This document shows, one piece after another, positions 30,573-44,470 of a stretch of 64,000 bases of DNA; position 1 is the first letter of the stretch, and every line of letters begins with the position of its first letter. The notes below the pieces were generated by a model that saw nothing but the letters and a program-made list of their open reading frames with translations, was not told the origin of the DNA and made no database searches. This stretch comes from Marisa cornuarietis (Eukaryota; Mollusca; Gastropoda; Architaenioglossa; Ampullariidae): contig SMMW01000145.1 in assembly GCA_004794655.1 (NCBI GenBank), positions 502,501 through 566,500 on the forward strand, given 5' to 3'. The translations under genes and the position numbers were made by a program.

Positions 30573-33500
30573 TGAGGACCTTAAATCTCTGCTGGAAGAT
30601 GCTCTTCTGACTTTCCAGCGACACTTTGTGCCTTGAAAGACTTTACGAGTGAACAGTAGTGCTTTTTCCCATCCCGCAGGCATCTACCTTTCTCCGAGAC
30701 TGTCCATTATCTGTGCTTAAAACTTCTTCCAATCTTGCACTCTGCAGTTTATTACATTTTTACAGCCATGATAGATCTCAGGGCCAGTTCCCCGAGTCAC
30801 AGCGCGAGGCTATTATCGTTTTTCTAGGCAAGTCTGATAAGGACCCTTACACTTCAGCCTCAGCTCGCCCCCCAACCCCCACCCCCCACCCCTGCTGTCT
30901 CACTTAAATGGAAGAAGCTAAGGTGGACATATATCTTGTCTGGAGTCTCCGCACTGATAATGTCATGTTTTAAACTTTGTCTTCGCGGGATACAAATTTC
31001 TACCAGCCAGCATATTTATTATCAGAGGTTGCAAGTTCTTTGTCGATCTTGGCTTCACGTGCTCTCCGTATTTAATCGAAAAATTGCCTTAAAAAGACTG
31101 CGGAGTGAATTCTCATGATCAAAAACATGTGTGGTCTCTTCATTACTCTTATTTACCTGTCAAAAGTCTCTCCACAATGATTTCCTTGTATTCGTTCTCT
31201 TTAAGTTGATTGAGTGAGGGGTCCTAATTTCGAGAAACTCTAATAGAAAAAAAAACTGACACCTTTGTTTCTTTCCTGAATCTGGATGCTGACTTTAAGA
31301 TGGCGCGTTCGTTTTTAAATCAAAACGGGGAGAGAGTGAAAAACCAAGAAAGGAGGGGGAAAGACGATGGCTGGGCTGCACCAAAAAAAGAACCTTCATG
31401 CAGTACTCCCTACAAAAATCCCAGCTGACATTTACTACAGAAGCCCAAGTGAGGCCAAACATTAGCTGTGGAGAAAGTCTTCTTCAGCCGAACATGAACA
31501 ACATAAAAGCGATGGATTGAACGACGGGGAAAGGGAAGGCATCGGCCGTGGTTCTCCTAGAATAAGCTTGAGGTCTTCACTGGAGTCTGGAATGGTTTAG
31601 TGCTGCAGTTCTTTCTTGTAGTTCACAGAGAACCCGGATATCATGGTTGCTTCCTAGTTTCAAAACGATCCAGGCATGTGTGTGTCTCATAGCCAAACAT
31701 TTTCCAATATAATCTGAATATTTTTAGTAAATCTGTCCAGAACCTGTCGGTCATTTATTGAAAGTTTCTGTCATTTTAAATGAATCGAAACAATAGATTA
31801 TCCACACGTGTCGTGCTCATGTAGGCAGTGGCTTTTTTATTTATAATTGCAACTGAGCTGAGGAAAATGGCAAAACGACGGGCAATGAGGTACTGGGGTC
31901 ATGATTACAATTAACAAAGAACTTAACCAAATGAACAGGATTACTGCTGTAGTTGTTACAGTTAGGTTTAGGTAAACAACAAAGGTGGGATTTCCTGAGA
32001 TGGAAAAATATACAGAAAAAATTCTAAAGCTGATATCTTTAAACTGATAAGAAGACTGGAGTTTGTGGTTCATTTGAAGCCAGACACATTGCTGTCAAAT
32101 CACACTAGAGCTGCTGCTTCTGCCAGCAAGGACTGCAAAGAGACTGGCCGTACAAACCTACAAACGCTGGTGCACGTGATAAATAAACGCGAATTAAGGA
32201 AAATACAAGTCTGTGAGACGAAAGCCTCTGTTCATCAATCACAAACACTCGTGTAGCACACACACTCGAGCTTTTAATGTAGTCGCCGCTGTTCATTGAG
32301 CGGTCCTCTTCGTGAAGCTTAATATTCATACAATAGATAAAAACACTGGTGCAAGACTGTCATGTTAGCATGGCACCATGACTTTTTCATTTTAGACCAG
32401 CACCCCGGATTGGCAAGGCAAGTTTAATTCTCCTGTCTCTAGCTCATTGGAGGGCTTCTGCACACTGGAGCCTGACACGTGAAGAAGTAGACGGCGCTCG
32501 CTCTACTTCAATTTGCAGCCTCGGATACACACAAGAAATGGCTTCTTTAATGTTAATTAGTCTTACCTCCTTCTGTGTTTGGACATTGTTGTGAGCGAAT
32601 TAGATGGGATGCAGCTGGCCGGGAGGAAATGGAGGAGAGAATGTCAGCTGCAATGTTACTTATACTTAGAAAAAATTGGGTCTTTGAACCTCATTGACAA
32701 ACAAGCATAAGGCTAGCAACGGAGTGTGTGTGTGTGTGTGTGCGTGTGAGTTTGTGTATGTGCATGTATATGACATGTAAATATCTGTGTGTAGATGAGT
32801 AGATGTGAATATGTATGTGTGGGTCTGTACTATGTGAGCAGACATGTAGAAGCAGACGCTGGACAGAGAGGGTCTAACGTGTGACGTTGGCTGTGAAGGC
32901 CACTTCCGGAAACGCCAGCCTCGTTTCCATACGATAATCACTTCACGCGACCAGCGGCTGTCTACCCTGTCTACCCCGTCTACCAGCTCCAGGCTGTGGC
33001 CACACTTGGTTATCGAGTTCTTACTCCACGCCTAACCTCTGGAGGGACTAAAAGCGTGGCGCGAGTCAACGGAAATAATTGTCGTCTGCTGCAACCACTT
33101 GGTGGCTTTGAATGTTCAGCCACTCCACTCCTTCTCCTCCCCCCCCCCACCCCACCGGCGGCTTTATTTTCAGGATTTCATCATTCGGCACAATACTTTT
33201 TACATGTTTAATTTTTAACAAACTTAATCTTTACATTAATTTTTATTTTAGAAACAGTTGTTAACCTCACTTGTAACAGTAGTTTAAGATTGTTTTCTGT
33301 AAACATCGACAACAAAGATGGTGTTTATTCTTTGACCTTTTTGCAGTCGTGGACGATGCTTCATCTGGTCTTTCCATGTCTGTCTACTGTGTATCACTGG
33401 CTGCCGCCTTCATGTGGCAGTCACTGCAAATAGTCGGTTAACAAAGGGTGTAACTCGATGTACAGTATGTCAGCTCTGTTGACACTATTTTCTCTGCTCA

Positions 33501-33994
33501 ATAAATGGATTGGACTCCAGGACGTCCCATGCGATCTCAAGAGAGGCCGTTAGACACCCAGGCAGGAGAGGGGGAGTAGTAAATGTCATCGTAACAGTCC
33601 CTGCCTTCAGTAGACTGTCATCCTATCTACAGTCGCCAGACACTACATTTCATTACAGATACAGCAAAGTGGAAACTAAAGTTCGCCATAGAACTGGCCT
33701 TCCCTGTGATTTCCTCTAGGTCCTCTTTCATTACCTTTAGTAAGGCTACGCGGTAGAGACAAGAGTTGAAAATAACTAGTTTACCTTTAAGCTAATAAAG
33801 TATCTTTGCCCAGTTTTCAGTTTCTTCACGAGGCTCTAGGGGAGAAAAGTTAGAGAAAAGCTCCAGAAGAAAGTTTTACGTATTACCAATACCCAGGATA
33901 TCTCCATGTACTCCGGTTTCCTGCTCATTCACCACCCCGTGTTCCCCTCAATAATAGTGTAAAATCACCAATCAGTGGAAGCACTTTCCTGTTA
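30573..33994. other. No gene seen
   Basis: AT-rich single-copy DNA with a (GT)n-like tract near 32725-32770 and a C run near 33141. No coding, RNA or mobile feature recognised. Confidence 0.5.
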
Positions 33995-34110
33995 TCATAT
34001 AAATCGACTGGCTCACTGGCGTAGTTGCCCAAGAAGAATCGTAGGTCGTGAGTTCAGATCTCCACTCCGGCGCCTTTATTTCTGTCTCGATGTGCGTCCC
34101 CCTCATTACA
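33995..34110 (+). mobile_element. Possible tRNA-derived SINE fragment, family B-like
   Basis: CTGGCTCACTGGCGTAG (A-box-like) is followed by GTGAGTTCAGATCTC (B-box-like, close to the B box at 28050). The downstream body is not clearly shared with the other copies. Confidence 0.35.
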
Positions 34111-34159
34111 GGCTGATGTGGAGGAGTTATCTCGGTGTACTCAGGCTTACACCTTCAGT

Positions 34160-34262
34160 TTCCCTACTAAATGTTTTTTCATTGTCTAATGCTCCTCCCA
34201 CACGAGGAAATCTCCCCACTAAACGCTCTTCACTGTCTAGTGTTCCTCCCACACGAGGAAAT
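34160..34262. repeat. Two-copy direct repeat of about 50 bp
   Basis: Both copies contain CACTAAACG/TACTAAATG, a CACTGTCTAGTG-like core and GCTCCTCCCACACGAGGAAA or a close variant. The second copy follows the first directly. Confidence 0.7.
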
Positions 34263-36207
34263 CATATGGAGATAATGTTGCTTTGATGTATTTTACCACA
34301 GGGAGTGTCGACTATCTTTAAAATGCGATGTGGTCGAGGGTTTATTTTTTGCACTCACATTATTTTCTGTTGTTTGTCCCATGTATTATTTCTAGTCATC
34401 CTACAAATACATTGATTACAGTAATCTTTCTGCGACTTACAACTGGCTTTTTGTAGTAGAGCCTATGGCTTCAGGAAAGGGTTGTTAAGCTTCTAGTGCT
34501 AGGAAACAGTTACATCGACAAGGTCCTCAGCACAACCAGACTCACATGTACCCCACTGCTGTTACGGAGATGTCATTATTTACAGAACGGGATCGATTGT
34601 GCCCTGACACCGGTGATAAATATCGCAGGCCCTGGAATGAAAAGACTGGCGCAGGACCCCCGCCCCAAGGCGACTCCTCAAAAACACTCGGCCGATAATG
34701 GACTCAGTGAGGTCACAATCTCATTCCTCTACCATACACATCTCTCCATCCAGATTCTTCCGGAAGTTGCCAAGGAAGAAAGCAGGTCACACAAACATGG
34801 GAGATATATCGAGAAGAGCGACATCAACAAAGTTTTTGTTCAATCTTTGATATTATTGATCTTCATCTGCAGGCACACGCTTGTCTTCAAAGGTGAGCTG
34901 AGCGTGGCAAAGAGAACGGTTCACTCTGACAGAAACAAGAGGCTAGGAAAGAATAAAAAAAAAAACAAATGCATGAAACGAGAAAAGAAGAAATAACAGA
35001 TTTTGCAGAACTGTATGGCTGAAAGAATTAAACGCGTAAATTGTGTGAATACATTGAGCCGAATGATTTAATAGAAAAAAATCCGGAATCGGAGAAAAAT
35101 AGAAAATGCATCACAGCGACATTTAGACAATGACCGATCGAACAAAAGAAAGAAAGGTTGATAAAGCGAAAATCTGAATATTTGGCTGATTTAATGAATT
35201 AATTAATTTATGTGTGGATGAGAAAACAAGCAAAAGTACTATGACCTGGCTACATTTGTTCACTTAATAAAAATGCTTTGAAACTGTAACACTGTTTACA
35301 CTTTGACAGTAAGTTACAATAAAGCGAAAATCAAACATTTATGCCAAACACACTTCACAACAGAACCACTGCACATGGCTAGTGGGCCTTCATGTTATAT
35401 ACTTCAATAGTGATTACAAGTCTGTTTACAAGTGTAAGAGTGTTGTGTACATACAAGTCCCATGTCTTGTTCCAGTCAACAGAATATAACTTATAAATGT
35501 GGTTCACTGTACTAGTAATAACATGTAGCAGGTAGGGACATGGGGCCTAAAACAGCGCCGAACTTGTTGGCTGGAAATTTGAATGGGAGCCCCACCATCG
35601 TGAGTTTGTATACAAGGGAGGTAAACTTGTATTCTTCGGGCCATTCCGTTAAAAGTTGTCGCTCTTTGATGACAAATCTCGCCACAAACGCCCAGCGTGC
35701 ACGATGTAGATTGTAGAAGAACCTAATGAACATTCATCCCTCCTACCCTTCCGCGGCCCTCCACCAACACACACATATATATATATATACACAAACATTG
35801 GTAAAATAGCTCAGCTTTGACTAAAACCTAATACAATTTAAAGTAAAAAAAAGTGAATGTATAATAATTAATTATTTAATAATCACATCTAAAGATTTAA
35901 CTAACGAACTAAGATTAAACTGATTGACCCCAAGAAAGTTCGAGTGCTTAAAAACATGCATCAGTATGGTCCTTCGTCCGACAGAACACGTGCCGCTGTA
36001 CCAAACTATTAACATCGTCAGTCAGGCACAAGAGCAAGGGTCGCAAACAGGCGAGAATGTTCCAGCGAACATACTCACCATCAACGGTCCTGCAGAACGC
36101 AGGTACGCCCCATCCATTCCAAACCCTTTTCATTCTTTTTTTCCATTAATCCCTACCCCACCTGCCGGTTAATGCACTTTCCCTCAACATAATAGTAACC
36201 GTAATAT
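34263..36207. other. No supported gene
   Basis: A frame of 166 codons spans 34496-34996 but begins with GTG, ends in a lysine-rich low-complexity tail and shows no domain. The remainder is AT-rich single-copy DNA with a TA tract near 35775. Confidence 0.5.
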
Positions 36208-36345
36208 TGGGGAAACGGTTAACTGAGTGGAGAGAACACCATCGTCTGAGGCCAGTGGCGAGCACACCCTCTTCGATACCCGCATGGTGCAGCGTACTTC
36301 CCCGGTACCGACCGACTGACTTGCCTACATGCATACCTACATCAC
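36208..36345 (+). mobile_element. SINE family A, diverged copy 4
   Basis: Starts GGGGAAACGGTTAACTGAGTGG, close to the head of the 17857-18125 copy, and continues through CTTCGATACCCGCATGGTGCAGCGTACTTCC, the same central block seen at 1615-1745 in reverse. It breaks off before the 3' part. An ATT run follows at 36361-36376. Confidence 0.6.
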
Positions 36346-36647
36346 AAGCAGGATCTCGCTTTATTATTATTATTATTGAAATGTCGAGCGCATTGTAACA
36401 ATATGAAGAGATTCAAACATCAGTCATATTAGAGTTACAGAAGAAAAACACTGCCAGTAAAGTAAGCGGAAGAAATGTGTTTTTTAAATCCTGATTCGAA
36501 TTTTAGAAACAAAAACACAAAACAAGGAATTCCAAAAAAATGGGATGCATGCGACAAGACCAGACAGACAAACATTTTGATTTGTTTTTTACGAGAGACT
36601 ACTACAGAGACGAAGTGGACACCTCCTCAGTTGGAAGGTTTACAACA
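36346..36647. other. No gene seen; short ATT run
   Basis: Contains (ATT)n at 36361-36376 and unremarkable sequence. Confidence 0.5.

Positions 36648-36728
<81 letters not shown>
36648..36728. repeat. (CAGA)n tetranucleotide microsatellite
   Basis: About 20 perfect copies. The Thr-Asp-Arg-Gln frames over it are artefacts. Confidence 0.97.
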
Positions 36729-36730
<2 letters not shown>

Positions 36731-38984
36731 GTTGTGAATCCAGACCTAACACAATGCAGTTAGTGTAAAGCTGATGCGAGTAGTAGCTGGCAACCACCAG
36801 TGTAGTTCACAGACAGGACAGGAGGGGGTCAGATGATCAAAGTATCAGGGAAAGGAGAGCAGGGAGGATGGAGCGGGTCAACAACGGATGAGAAAAAAAA
36901 AGGTTAAAACGCGGTTAAAGAAGCTCATTGTACATTCTGAGTCTTCTTCTGTCTGAAATATTTTCTCAGAAATGTGAAGTTATAAAGCCCTTGTACATTC
37001 TCTAGTCTTAATTTAAACAATGTTTTCACGATGCAATATTTATTTTGAAAATTCACTTTGATATTGTTTTTAACTCTTGTGCCGACGAGTTCAATTGAGT
37101 TCTATACATGGTTGCAGGTGTGTGAGTGTGTGTGACAGAGAGAGAGAGAAAAAGAGAGCATATGCAGGATACTCTGCATTCGCGTGTCGAAGAAGCTAGT
37201 GATCATGGGAGTGGATTTACAAGCGGTTTGTCTGGCTACCTCAAGTATATCTGTTTAGAAAGACTGATATCATTTAAAAGAAACCAAGTAATTACCACAT
37301 TCATCACTGGACTAGACCTTAAGCTCTTAAGTTAAGACCATAAAAATAAACAAAGTTAGAGAGTCCTCAAATCACAGTTCTCCAAGACTGTTTCAATCAG
37401 CTGGTAGTCGTTACATTAGCCAAATAAATGGACGAGGCTGCACTAAACTTTGCTTCAATCCAGAAAATCAATGGGGAAGGAAGCGAGGTGTGCTTTAGCT
37501 TTTCTTCCGCCCAGACAAATGTGCGGTCCAATAAATCTTGAACAGCCGCGCATGCGCCTGGTGTAACCTCGCCACCTTGCAAAGGCCACCCCACATTTAC
37601 CTTCATTTGCAATGTAAAGCCTCAAGCGGACTAAGCTTTTTTAGTTTTCCTTTTTTCCACTTTTTTTTCTTATTCTTGTGTGTAGGGAGGAAGGAGTGTG
37701 CCAACAGTCCATATGACTTGCTCTTTAACCTCCATGTTTTTGTTTCCATCAATAAGCTGTAGTTGTCTGCCCTTTGCTTCTGTGAAGGATTCTCCCCCGC
37801 CACCCCAACTGTCAGCAGGTTGTTTTACCTACATTCACTTTCTTCCATTTATTAAACTTACATCAACACGAATGGCAGTTCGCGCTTTTTTCTGTTCATT
37901 CCGCGGGGTCACCTCCACATTCAGACCCTTCATCAGTTTTAACAGAAAGTGCTAGTATAAATACAAACATAGATACAACAGACAAAAATAAATTAACATA
38001 AATTAAAGCATGATAAACCAAAACTCACTGGTGGCGAGTTTCCTTTTTACCTACATTTGCCGCTTACTTCATGCTAATTGAAATTAATATTAAAAATACG
38101 AAAGCACAGTCATAAAGGTACAGAGACTACACAAAGACATGTAGAAATAAAACTGTCTACAAATCAGGATATTCTTGTACACCTATCAAATGTGTCAATA
38201 AAGCTAGCAAAACTGTAGCGGTTAGAAATGGTATAAATGCGAGATGATTTACAAAATGTTAACACCTGACCACATCACAAGCTGCCTTGTCAGAGTAGTG
38301 GTGAACCATTCTTCGCACGTGTGTCAAGAAATCTTGTCCTTCTCTCGGTCAAGTGCATGAAAACTTCACTAGTCTAAAAAAAAAAGTTAAAAAATAACAT
38401 TTTCTTTATTGCACTAAACAGTGTATAATAATTCCGCTCCATTCTGTGTAAGAGCCGACTTGGATACAAGACATTTGGATGTGACCTGTCAGTCTTTGCC
38501 ACTGAGGAAATACAGGTTACAATTGAAGTTTATATTAGAGACTACTCTAGCCATTAAAAATGCCTTTTCCAAAGTTTTCGGCGATCTCGTGTCTCTTTGT
38601 TCATATTATATGTTGTTTCTGGTGTCTAGTTAACTTCAACACCTTTCCCACTCTCTGATTATTGAGAGGTCTGGAATCATTTAGTGGTGGCAGTAGGCAG
38701 GATCCTTCTCTCGATTGTCTCCTTAGAAGACAAGGAATGTGGCATGCAATATTAGTTAACACCCTCCACCCACAAGTGGTCTGCTTCATCAATAAGACTG
38801 TTGCATGCATGCCAAGCAGGGGACTTCAAATAAAGAATCTTTCATTGAACTTGATTACGATATGAAAGGAACTCAGTTAAATTGTGTTTTAATAGTGTTG
38901 GAAATTTTATTCTTTGACCCTAACAAGTGTGAAAGGTCCTCACGTTAAGAAAAATAATCTCCCTCCCTCTCTCCGAGTTCCAGT

Positions 38985-39024
<40 letters not shown>

Positions 39025-39540
39025 CAAGCCTGATCTTCAAGCATTTGTTGCTATTAATATCCGATATACCCCAGAGCCTATGGCGAAGTGGTCTGAAATG
39101 CTGTAACTTAATAATCCGGGAAATGCACTTACTGTGGACAACTTAATATTACACAGGCCACATCCGGGACCTTGCACAGACCTGCTCACAGGAGGCGGAA
39201 GGACTTGTACTTTCTGATGGCCTACAGCACAATGCAGCCTTTTCTTGCCCATCAGACCACAAACCATGTTCCACCTTGTCTTTCTGATTCTTCTTTGTGG
39301 GGAGCGGTGAGCAACTGATGGTTCCAAGCTTTCACATAACTGAGGGCTTAGAGTTTCCCCATGGTGCTTGGTGTCTTTGTGGTGTTGGTGTTTCCTTTGT
39401 GTTGGCTGTTGTGTTGTGTTTGTTTCATTATGGTGTTGATTATCTAAATCTCCGTCTGATTTGACTGTTGAGTCCAGTCTGGAGACAGCGGCAGCAAAGA
39501 TTTCTTCAACAATTGTTTGTTGGATTTTTTTTAAACTTGA

Positions 39541-39574
<34 letters not shown>

Positions 39575-41269
39575 TGATTGTACTATTATAAGTCTTCCAA
39601 AGACCAAAAAGATTTCTTTTGTTCTTTAAATTTTGTTGTTTACCTTTTACCTTAGCTGTCTGTTGTTTCAAGTGTTTGTGGTCTAAGCGTGGACATAGGT
39701 CTTCAACTGTTACGTGACTATACGTCATTGTTCAAGAATGTACGTGATCAGCACGTACTGTGTACATTATTATACTCCTCTTTAATTATTCACGTCCCTT
39801 AATGTTGTCTCCTTGTCCTTTTACAGTCTTCCCGCATATTCACCTCTCATCTACTTATGATAATTTTATGATCGATTTGCGAAAAGAAATCTATAACCGT
39901 GTGTAAATCCTTCAAACTTTCTAAAGACTCGTCTGGGTGGTGTGACCTCCCTATCGTGGCTGTGGCGGTGCTTGCCGCCAGTCTCCAACTACAACAAGCC
40001 TCCCGATGTTTGATAGCGGTTCCTGGTCCTGGCAATTTTTGTCTCAAAAGAAGTTTGCTAGACCAGCACAAATATATTCATGATGTGGCCTATAACTAGC
40101 CTCACAAGAATAAAACTTTCTCTGGCCTTTGTTGCTGATGCTGTTCGATACCCGACCCCGGACTGACACTCGCTTCATGCTGCCATTTTATTCCCAGACT
40201 CTGCAGCAAGCATGACCATAAAAGGACCGAGAGCTGACGGCCCAATCTTTCATCTTGTCTGACCATGGACATGACTGGTTACAGATGAAGGGAGCAAAAA
40301 TGGGCAGCACGGGAGTTTGGGTGTCAACCTAATTGCACAAAACTCTTGGTAATTGAAGTAAAAACGTTTGCGCCTCAAAAATTGGCATAAACCTAAAAAA
40401 AATACTAGTTCGTGCTAAACGGTTTTCTCTCATTAGACAATTCAAAGGCCTATGAAATATTCTGGTCTCTGTAAGTATAAATACTTTCCCAGGTCACCCT
40501 GCCATTAATTTATCAACAAATATTTCCCAGGTCTTTGTCATTCTAAGCCAAGATATTTCCCAGACCTCTGACATCACGAGCCCACATATTTTCCAAGTAT
40601 TTGTCTTTATAAGCCTCCTTATATTTCCAGTCTCTGTTGTCATGTTCATCTGTGTTTTCACGATTTCTGTGAACATAAACTCTGTAGTTCCAAGATCTCA
40701 GTGAGTGCGTCTCTGTGTCAAGTGTCTGGGACCCAATCACTTCTAGAAAACATGTGTCGACGAATTGGGTAAATGGGTATTTGGGTACAGGGTAAACATG
40801 TGTCTATGTATAGGATAACCGTTCATTGAAGAACAGGGTAAACATCTCTTTAGGTAGAAGTAAGCAGGCGTTCTAATACACGTTATTGCATATACATATA
40901 TATTGCAGATTAAAGACGGCATAGGCGCAGGGTAAAGACTTGTCTATGCACATGGTCAGCACGTGTTGACGGAGAGTCGGCACGCGCTGAGCTACAAAAT
41001 AAACATTTAGCCAGAGGTTACACAGAGAGATGTGTTTAGGCACATGGCGTAGGAACAGGATAAAGAGGTATTTAGGCACAGGATAAACATGTTTATCGTG
41101 CACACACACGCGTTTACTGAGTATTAAAACAAAACTGTGTACGGTATCCAGACACTTTATTCCCTCGACACCACTTTCCTCCACTGATGGCGATCCGAAA
41201 ACTCCGACAGATTTCTTGAGTGAAGTTGTCAATAAATCCACTAAATAAATGCGCTTCAACTCCGGCATC
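36729..41269. other. No gene seen
   Basis: AT-rich single-copy DNA. Simple repeats are CT followed by CA at 38984-39024 and (ATT)n at 39537-39574. A segment at about 40480-40740 has weakly repeated TTTCCCAG(G/A) words. An open minus-strand frame over 40873-41418 is partly antisense to the RTE remnant and is not a gene. Confidence 0.5.
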
Positions 41270-43340
41270 AACAAGATCAATAGGAGGACCTGTTCAGGCA
41301 GTGACCATGACCTTGTCTTAAGGAGCCTGAAGTGGAAGCTGAGGAGGAAGCTGAGGAGGAAGAGCCGCTCAAAACATTCCCCGGCTTTGCTTTGATTTTG
41401 AGAAGCTGCAGGGCTCAAAATTTGAGGAAATCTTCAAGGCCAAAGTTGGAAGTAAATTCACCCCCGCACTCAGCTTCGAGGACTGTGATGTAAGCACCCT
41501 CGATGGAAACATCAAAGAGGTGCTACTGTCAGCAGCTCAGGAAGGGCGTCTAAGGAAAAGAAACAACCCTGGGTCACGAACGACCTCCTTGATCTCTGTG
41601 AACAAAGGAAGGACTTGAAGAAAGGAAAAGCAAACCCGAAGCGGCTTCCCAATACAATGAAGTGAATAGTGTCATGAGGAAGGGGATGAAAGCAACTAGG
41701 TAAAACTGTATCTAGGGCCAGTGCCCGGCCAATGAGGTCGATGAGACAGTAAAGAGGACTACTGAAGGCCCTCACCAAGACAGGTCAACACAAGACATCA
41801 AAGTGACCAATGGTCGCCTTCTCACCCCAGTCACTGCTGTATTTAATCGATGGACTGAGTATTGAAAGACCTGTACAACTTGCAGCTACAGACAGTTGTT
41901 AACATCCTTCACAACCACCAGACCAGAGCCAGCGAACCTGCAGACCTTCTAGTCATACAATCTTTAACAATGGCATCCTGATATAGAATCATCTTCAGCC
42001 TCATCGGGGTTAATATCAGCTTCATACAATTTAAAAAGGCTCTCAAGAGAGTCTGGCATGAGGTGAGAAAATTCAACATTGAGGACTGTTTCGTCCAAGT
42101 CATCGAAGCTGTATAATAGCTCAACGGGTGCAGTAGTGTTGGTTAACCAAACATGCGCTTTCATCTACACGACAGTAGGCATCCGTCAAGGGTGTCCGCC
42201 ATCACCTGTCTGTGCTGGTTAACATGTATTTTAAAGAACACCCTGCGTGAGATACTCCCAGACCATCACACTTTCATTTCCATCGGGGGAAGGCTGATTT
42301 ACAACCTACACCATGCAGTCATCGATTTGACAGCAGGCACTAAACCTTACAGTTCCAGCGATTGTGGATAGGAAACCTGCACTGACAAGACCAAAGTCAT
42401 GGTCATTGCCAACGGCAAAGCAGAGATCTTCATGAAAGGAGTAGGAATCGAAGAGGTAGGTATTTGTAAATACTTGGGAGCTACCTTCTGCAAAGACGGC
42501 AACCCCACGACAAGTACATGTATCTGCATCAGGATCATGACAGCAGCAGTGGAAATGACTAGGCTGGACAGGGTCTTGTGCATCCATAACATCAGCCATA
42601 ACATCACGTTTGGTAGGAAGTACAACTTGTACAAGTCCCTATTGTCTTGCGGATTGCGGATGTGAAACGTGGACTTCACTCGCCAATACTAAGAGAAAAT
42701 CCAGACATTCGAGAACAAGTTCCTAAAGAAAGTCTCAAGATCTCGTGCGGGGAACAGAACACCAATAACTTTGTACGAATCATGGTCACAACACTCTTAG
42801 GGCCCCAGGAACACTTACTTGCAACAACCGAGTGGCGTAAACTGGTCTGGTTTGGCCACGACACTTCGTACACTGACATTCTGGGTACCTTATACTAAAG
42901 GTACCTTGGAGGGTGAAGGACGCCGCGATGGCCGCAAGAACTTTCTTTCGAACGTGAAGAACTGGAGTGGTCAACTGGAGCAGGACCTGCCGACTATCGT
43001 CATCAAACATTAGAAAAGTCCTCCTGACTATCGCCATCAAACATTAGACAGGATCTGCTGACTATCGTCATCAAACATTAGACAGGACCTCCTGACTATC
43101 GTCATCAAACATGAGACAGGACCTGCTGACTATCGTCATCAAACATGAGACAGGACCTGCTGACTATCGTCATCAAACATGAGACAGGACCTGCTGACTA
43201 TTGTCATCAAACATTAGACAGGACCTGCTGACTATCGTCGAAGACAGGCGTGAGGGGCGAGCTTTGTCAGATGCCATGTCCATCCAGGTGAGTTCTCCCC
43301 TCACTTCCCTTAAATGACCGGCACCGATAAAAGGATGAAT
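41270..43340 (+). mobile_element. Decayed RTE-type LINE, second copy of the 6135-7915 family
   Basis: Readable fragments in order on the plus strand: GSDHDLVLRSLKWKL (C-terminal SDH motif of the endonuclease, from 41297), FDFEKLQGSKFEEIFKAKVG, NGRLLTPVTAVFNRWTEY, QFKKALKRVWHE, VGIRQGCPPSP, HHTFISIGGRLIYNL, KVMVIANGKAEIFMKGV, KYLGATFCKDG, RKLVWFGHDT, and GRRDGRKNFLSNVKNWSG. Compared with the intact copy, the FADD motif is destroyed (HAVIDLTAG), large parts of the RT are missing, and frameshifts and stops abound. It extends further 5' than the other copy. A 34-bp tandem expansion sits in its 3' coding end, and the element ends in a GAATGACTGATGATTGATTG-like tail. Confidence 0.85.
42985..43240. 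repeat. 34-bp minisatellite expanded inside the RTE remnant
   Basis: About seven copies of CAGGACCTGCTGACTATCGT plus CATCAAACATTAGA. The unit's first half is the RTE coding segment for QDLLTIA, which occurs once in the intact copy at 6141-7907. RTE 3' sequence resumes after the array (GAAGACAGGCGTGAGGGGCG). Confidence 0.9.
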
Positions 43341-44470
43341 GACTGATGATTGATTGCCAACAAGACACTTCCCGGTCGTGGTGCCACCAAATATAAAAGT
43401 CTAAACATGTTATGCCTTTTATTATTTATTCTCGCTCTCAGCTTGAAAGAAAACATTTTAGACTTGTTCTAGAAAAGCACAGAACCCGTTCTTTTTTAAT
43501 ACAAAAAAATCCGACAACTTTTGTGATCCACTACTAAGCGACTGTCCTTTTTCTGTCTAAGAAAGTTACTTAGAACCTTCGGTGTTGTGTGTAGCCACAT
43601 CTTTGTGTCTTGCCCCGCGGCCTGTCCTTTATTTATTTCACTAACAGAATACTTGCTTCCCACGGCGCCTATAAATCTAGGAAAGAAATAGTTCTCCGAC
43701 ATTAATAAATGCTTTTTTTCAGATTGAGTTTCTTGGAGTTCCAGAAAAGGTAGTAATAAATGCCAGGTGTGAACTGGAGAGCAAAATGTCAGTAACAGTG
43801 GAAACAAGTCATTTTGACCCTAACTCTACCATTCACTCCTACTTAGTAAAAGATGAACAAAGTGAGCAGTTCTGTCAACATGCCTGAGAAAGCTGGCTAT
43901 TGATGCAAATTGATGTATGTGTGCACCCGGAAGTTTCGGATCACGTGTCTGGTCACAACCTTGACCTCATGGCCCTAATGCCTACCTGATCTTTCTACCA
44001 CGGAGGCCAGCATCCACTAATTTGTCATGAAAACACTAGCATTCTTCCTCGATACGGAAAATTCGGTGCAAGAAATGTGAGTTTTATGTCTCCATTTGTC
44101 TGTTTTTGTAAGGAAGCAGATTACAGTGTTTCACGACAATGAATCCAAAGAAGGACAAACCGTCAAAGCGGAGGAATCATGGAAGAAGCTCTTGCCCGAG
44201 GCACAACCGTGATTACTTCATAATATTTCATTAAACTATTTTCTATTTTGTATTTTCATTATGATTTCGCTCTCGCTGTCAACTGAATCAATATGGAAAC
44301 CCTGCTGACCTCAAATTAAACTTTTCAGTATTTAGTTCCTCTTTCCCCTCTCCCCTTCTCTCTCTCTACATACATAGACATAGTAGGTTCTCGTACACTA
44401 ACTGTAGACAAAGTGCTTTTATCAATAAAAGGTCCTGTCTCTCTCTCTCTCTCATATATATATACACACA
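43341..44470. other. No gene seen
   Basis: Single-copy DNA without recognised features; CT and TA tracts near 44350 and 44435-44470. Confidence 0.5.

Noticed and set aside
34496..34996. 166-codon plus-strand frame, among the longest outside repeats
   Set aside because: Starts with GTG, no recognisable domain, lysine-rich low-complexity end in an A-rich tract; consistent with chance.
40873..41418. 181-codon minus-strand frame
   Set aside because: Its upstream part is antisense to the decayed RTE element; no domain of its own.
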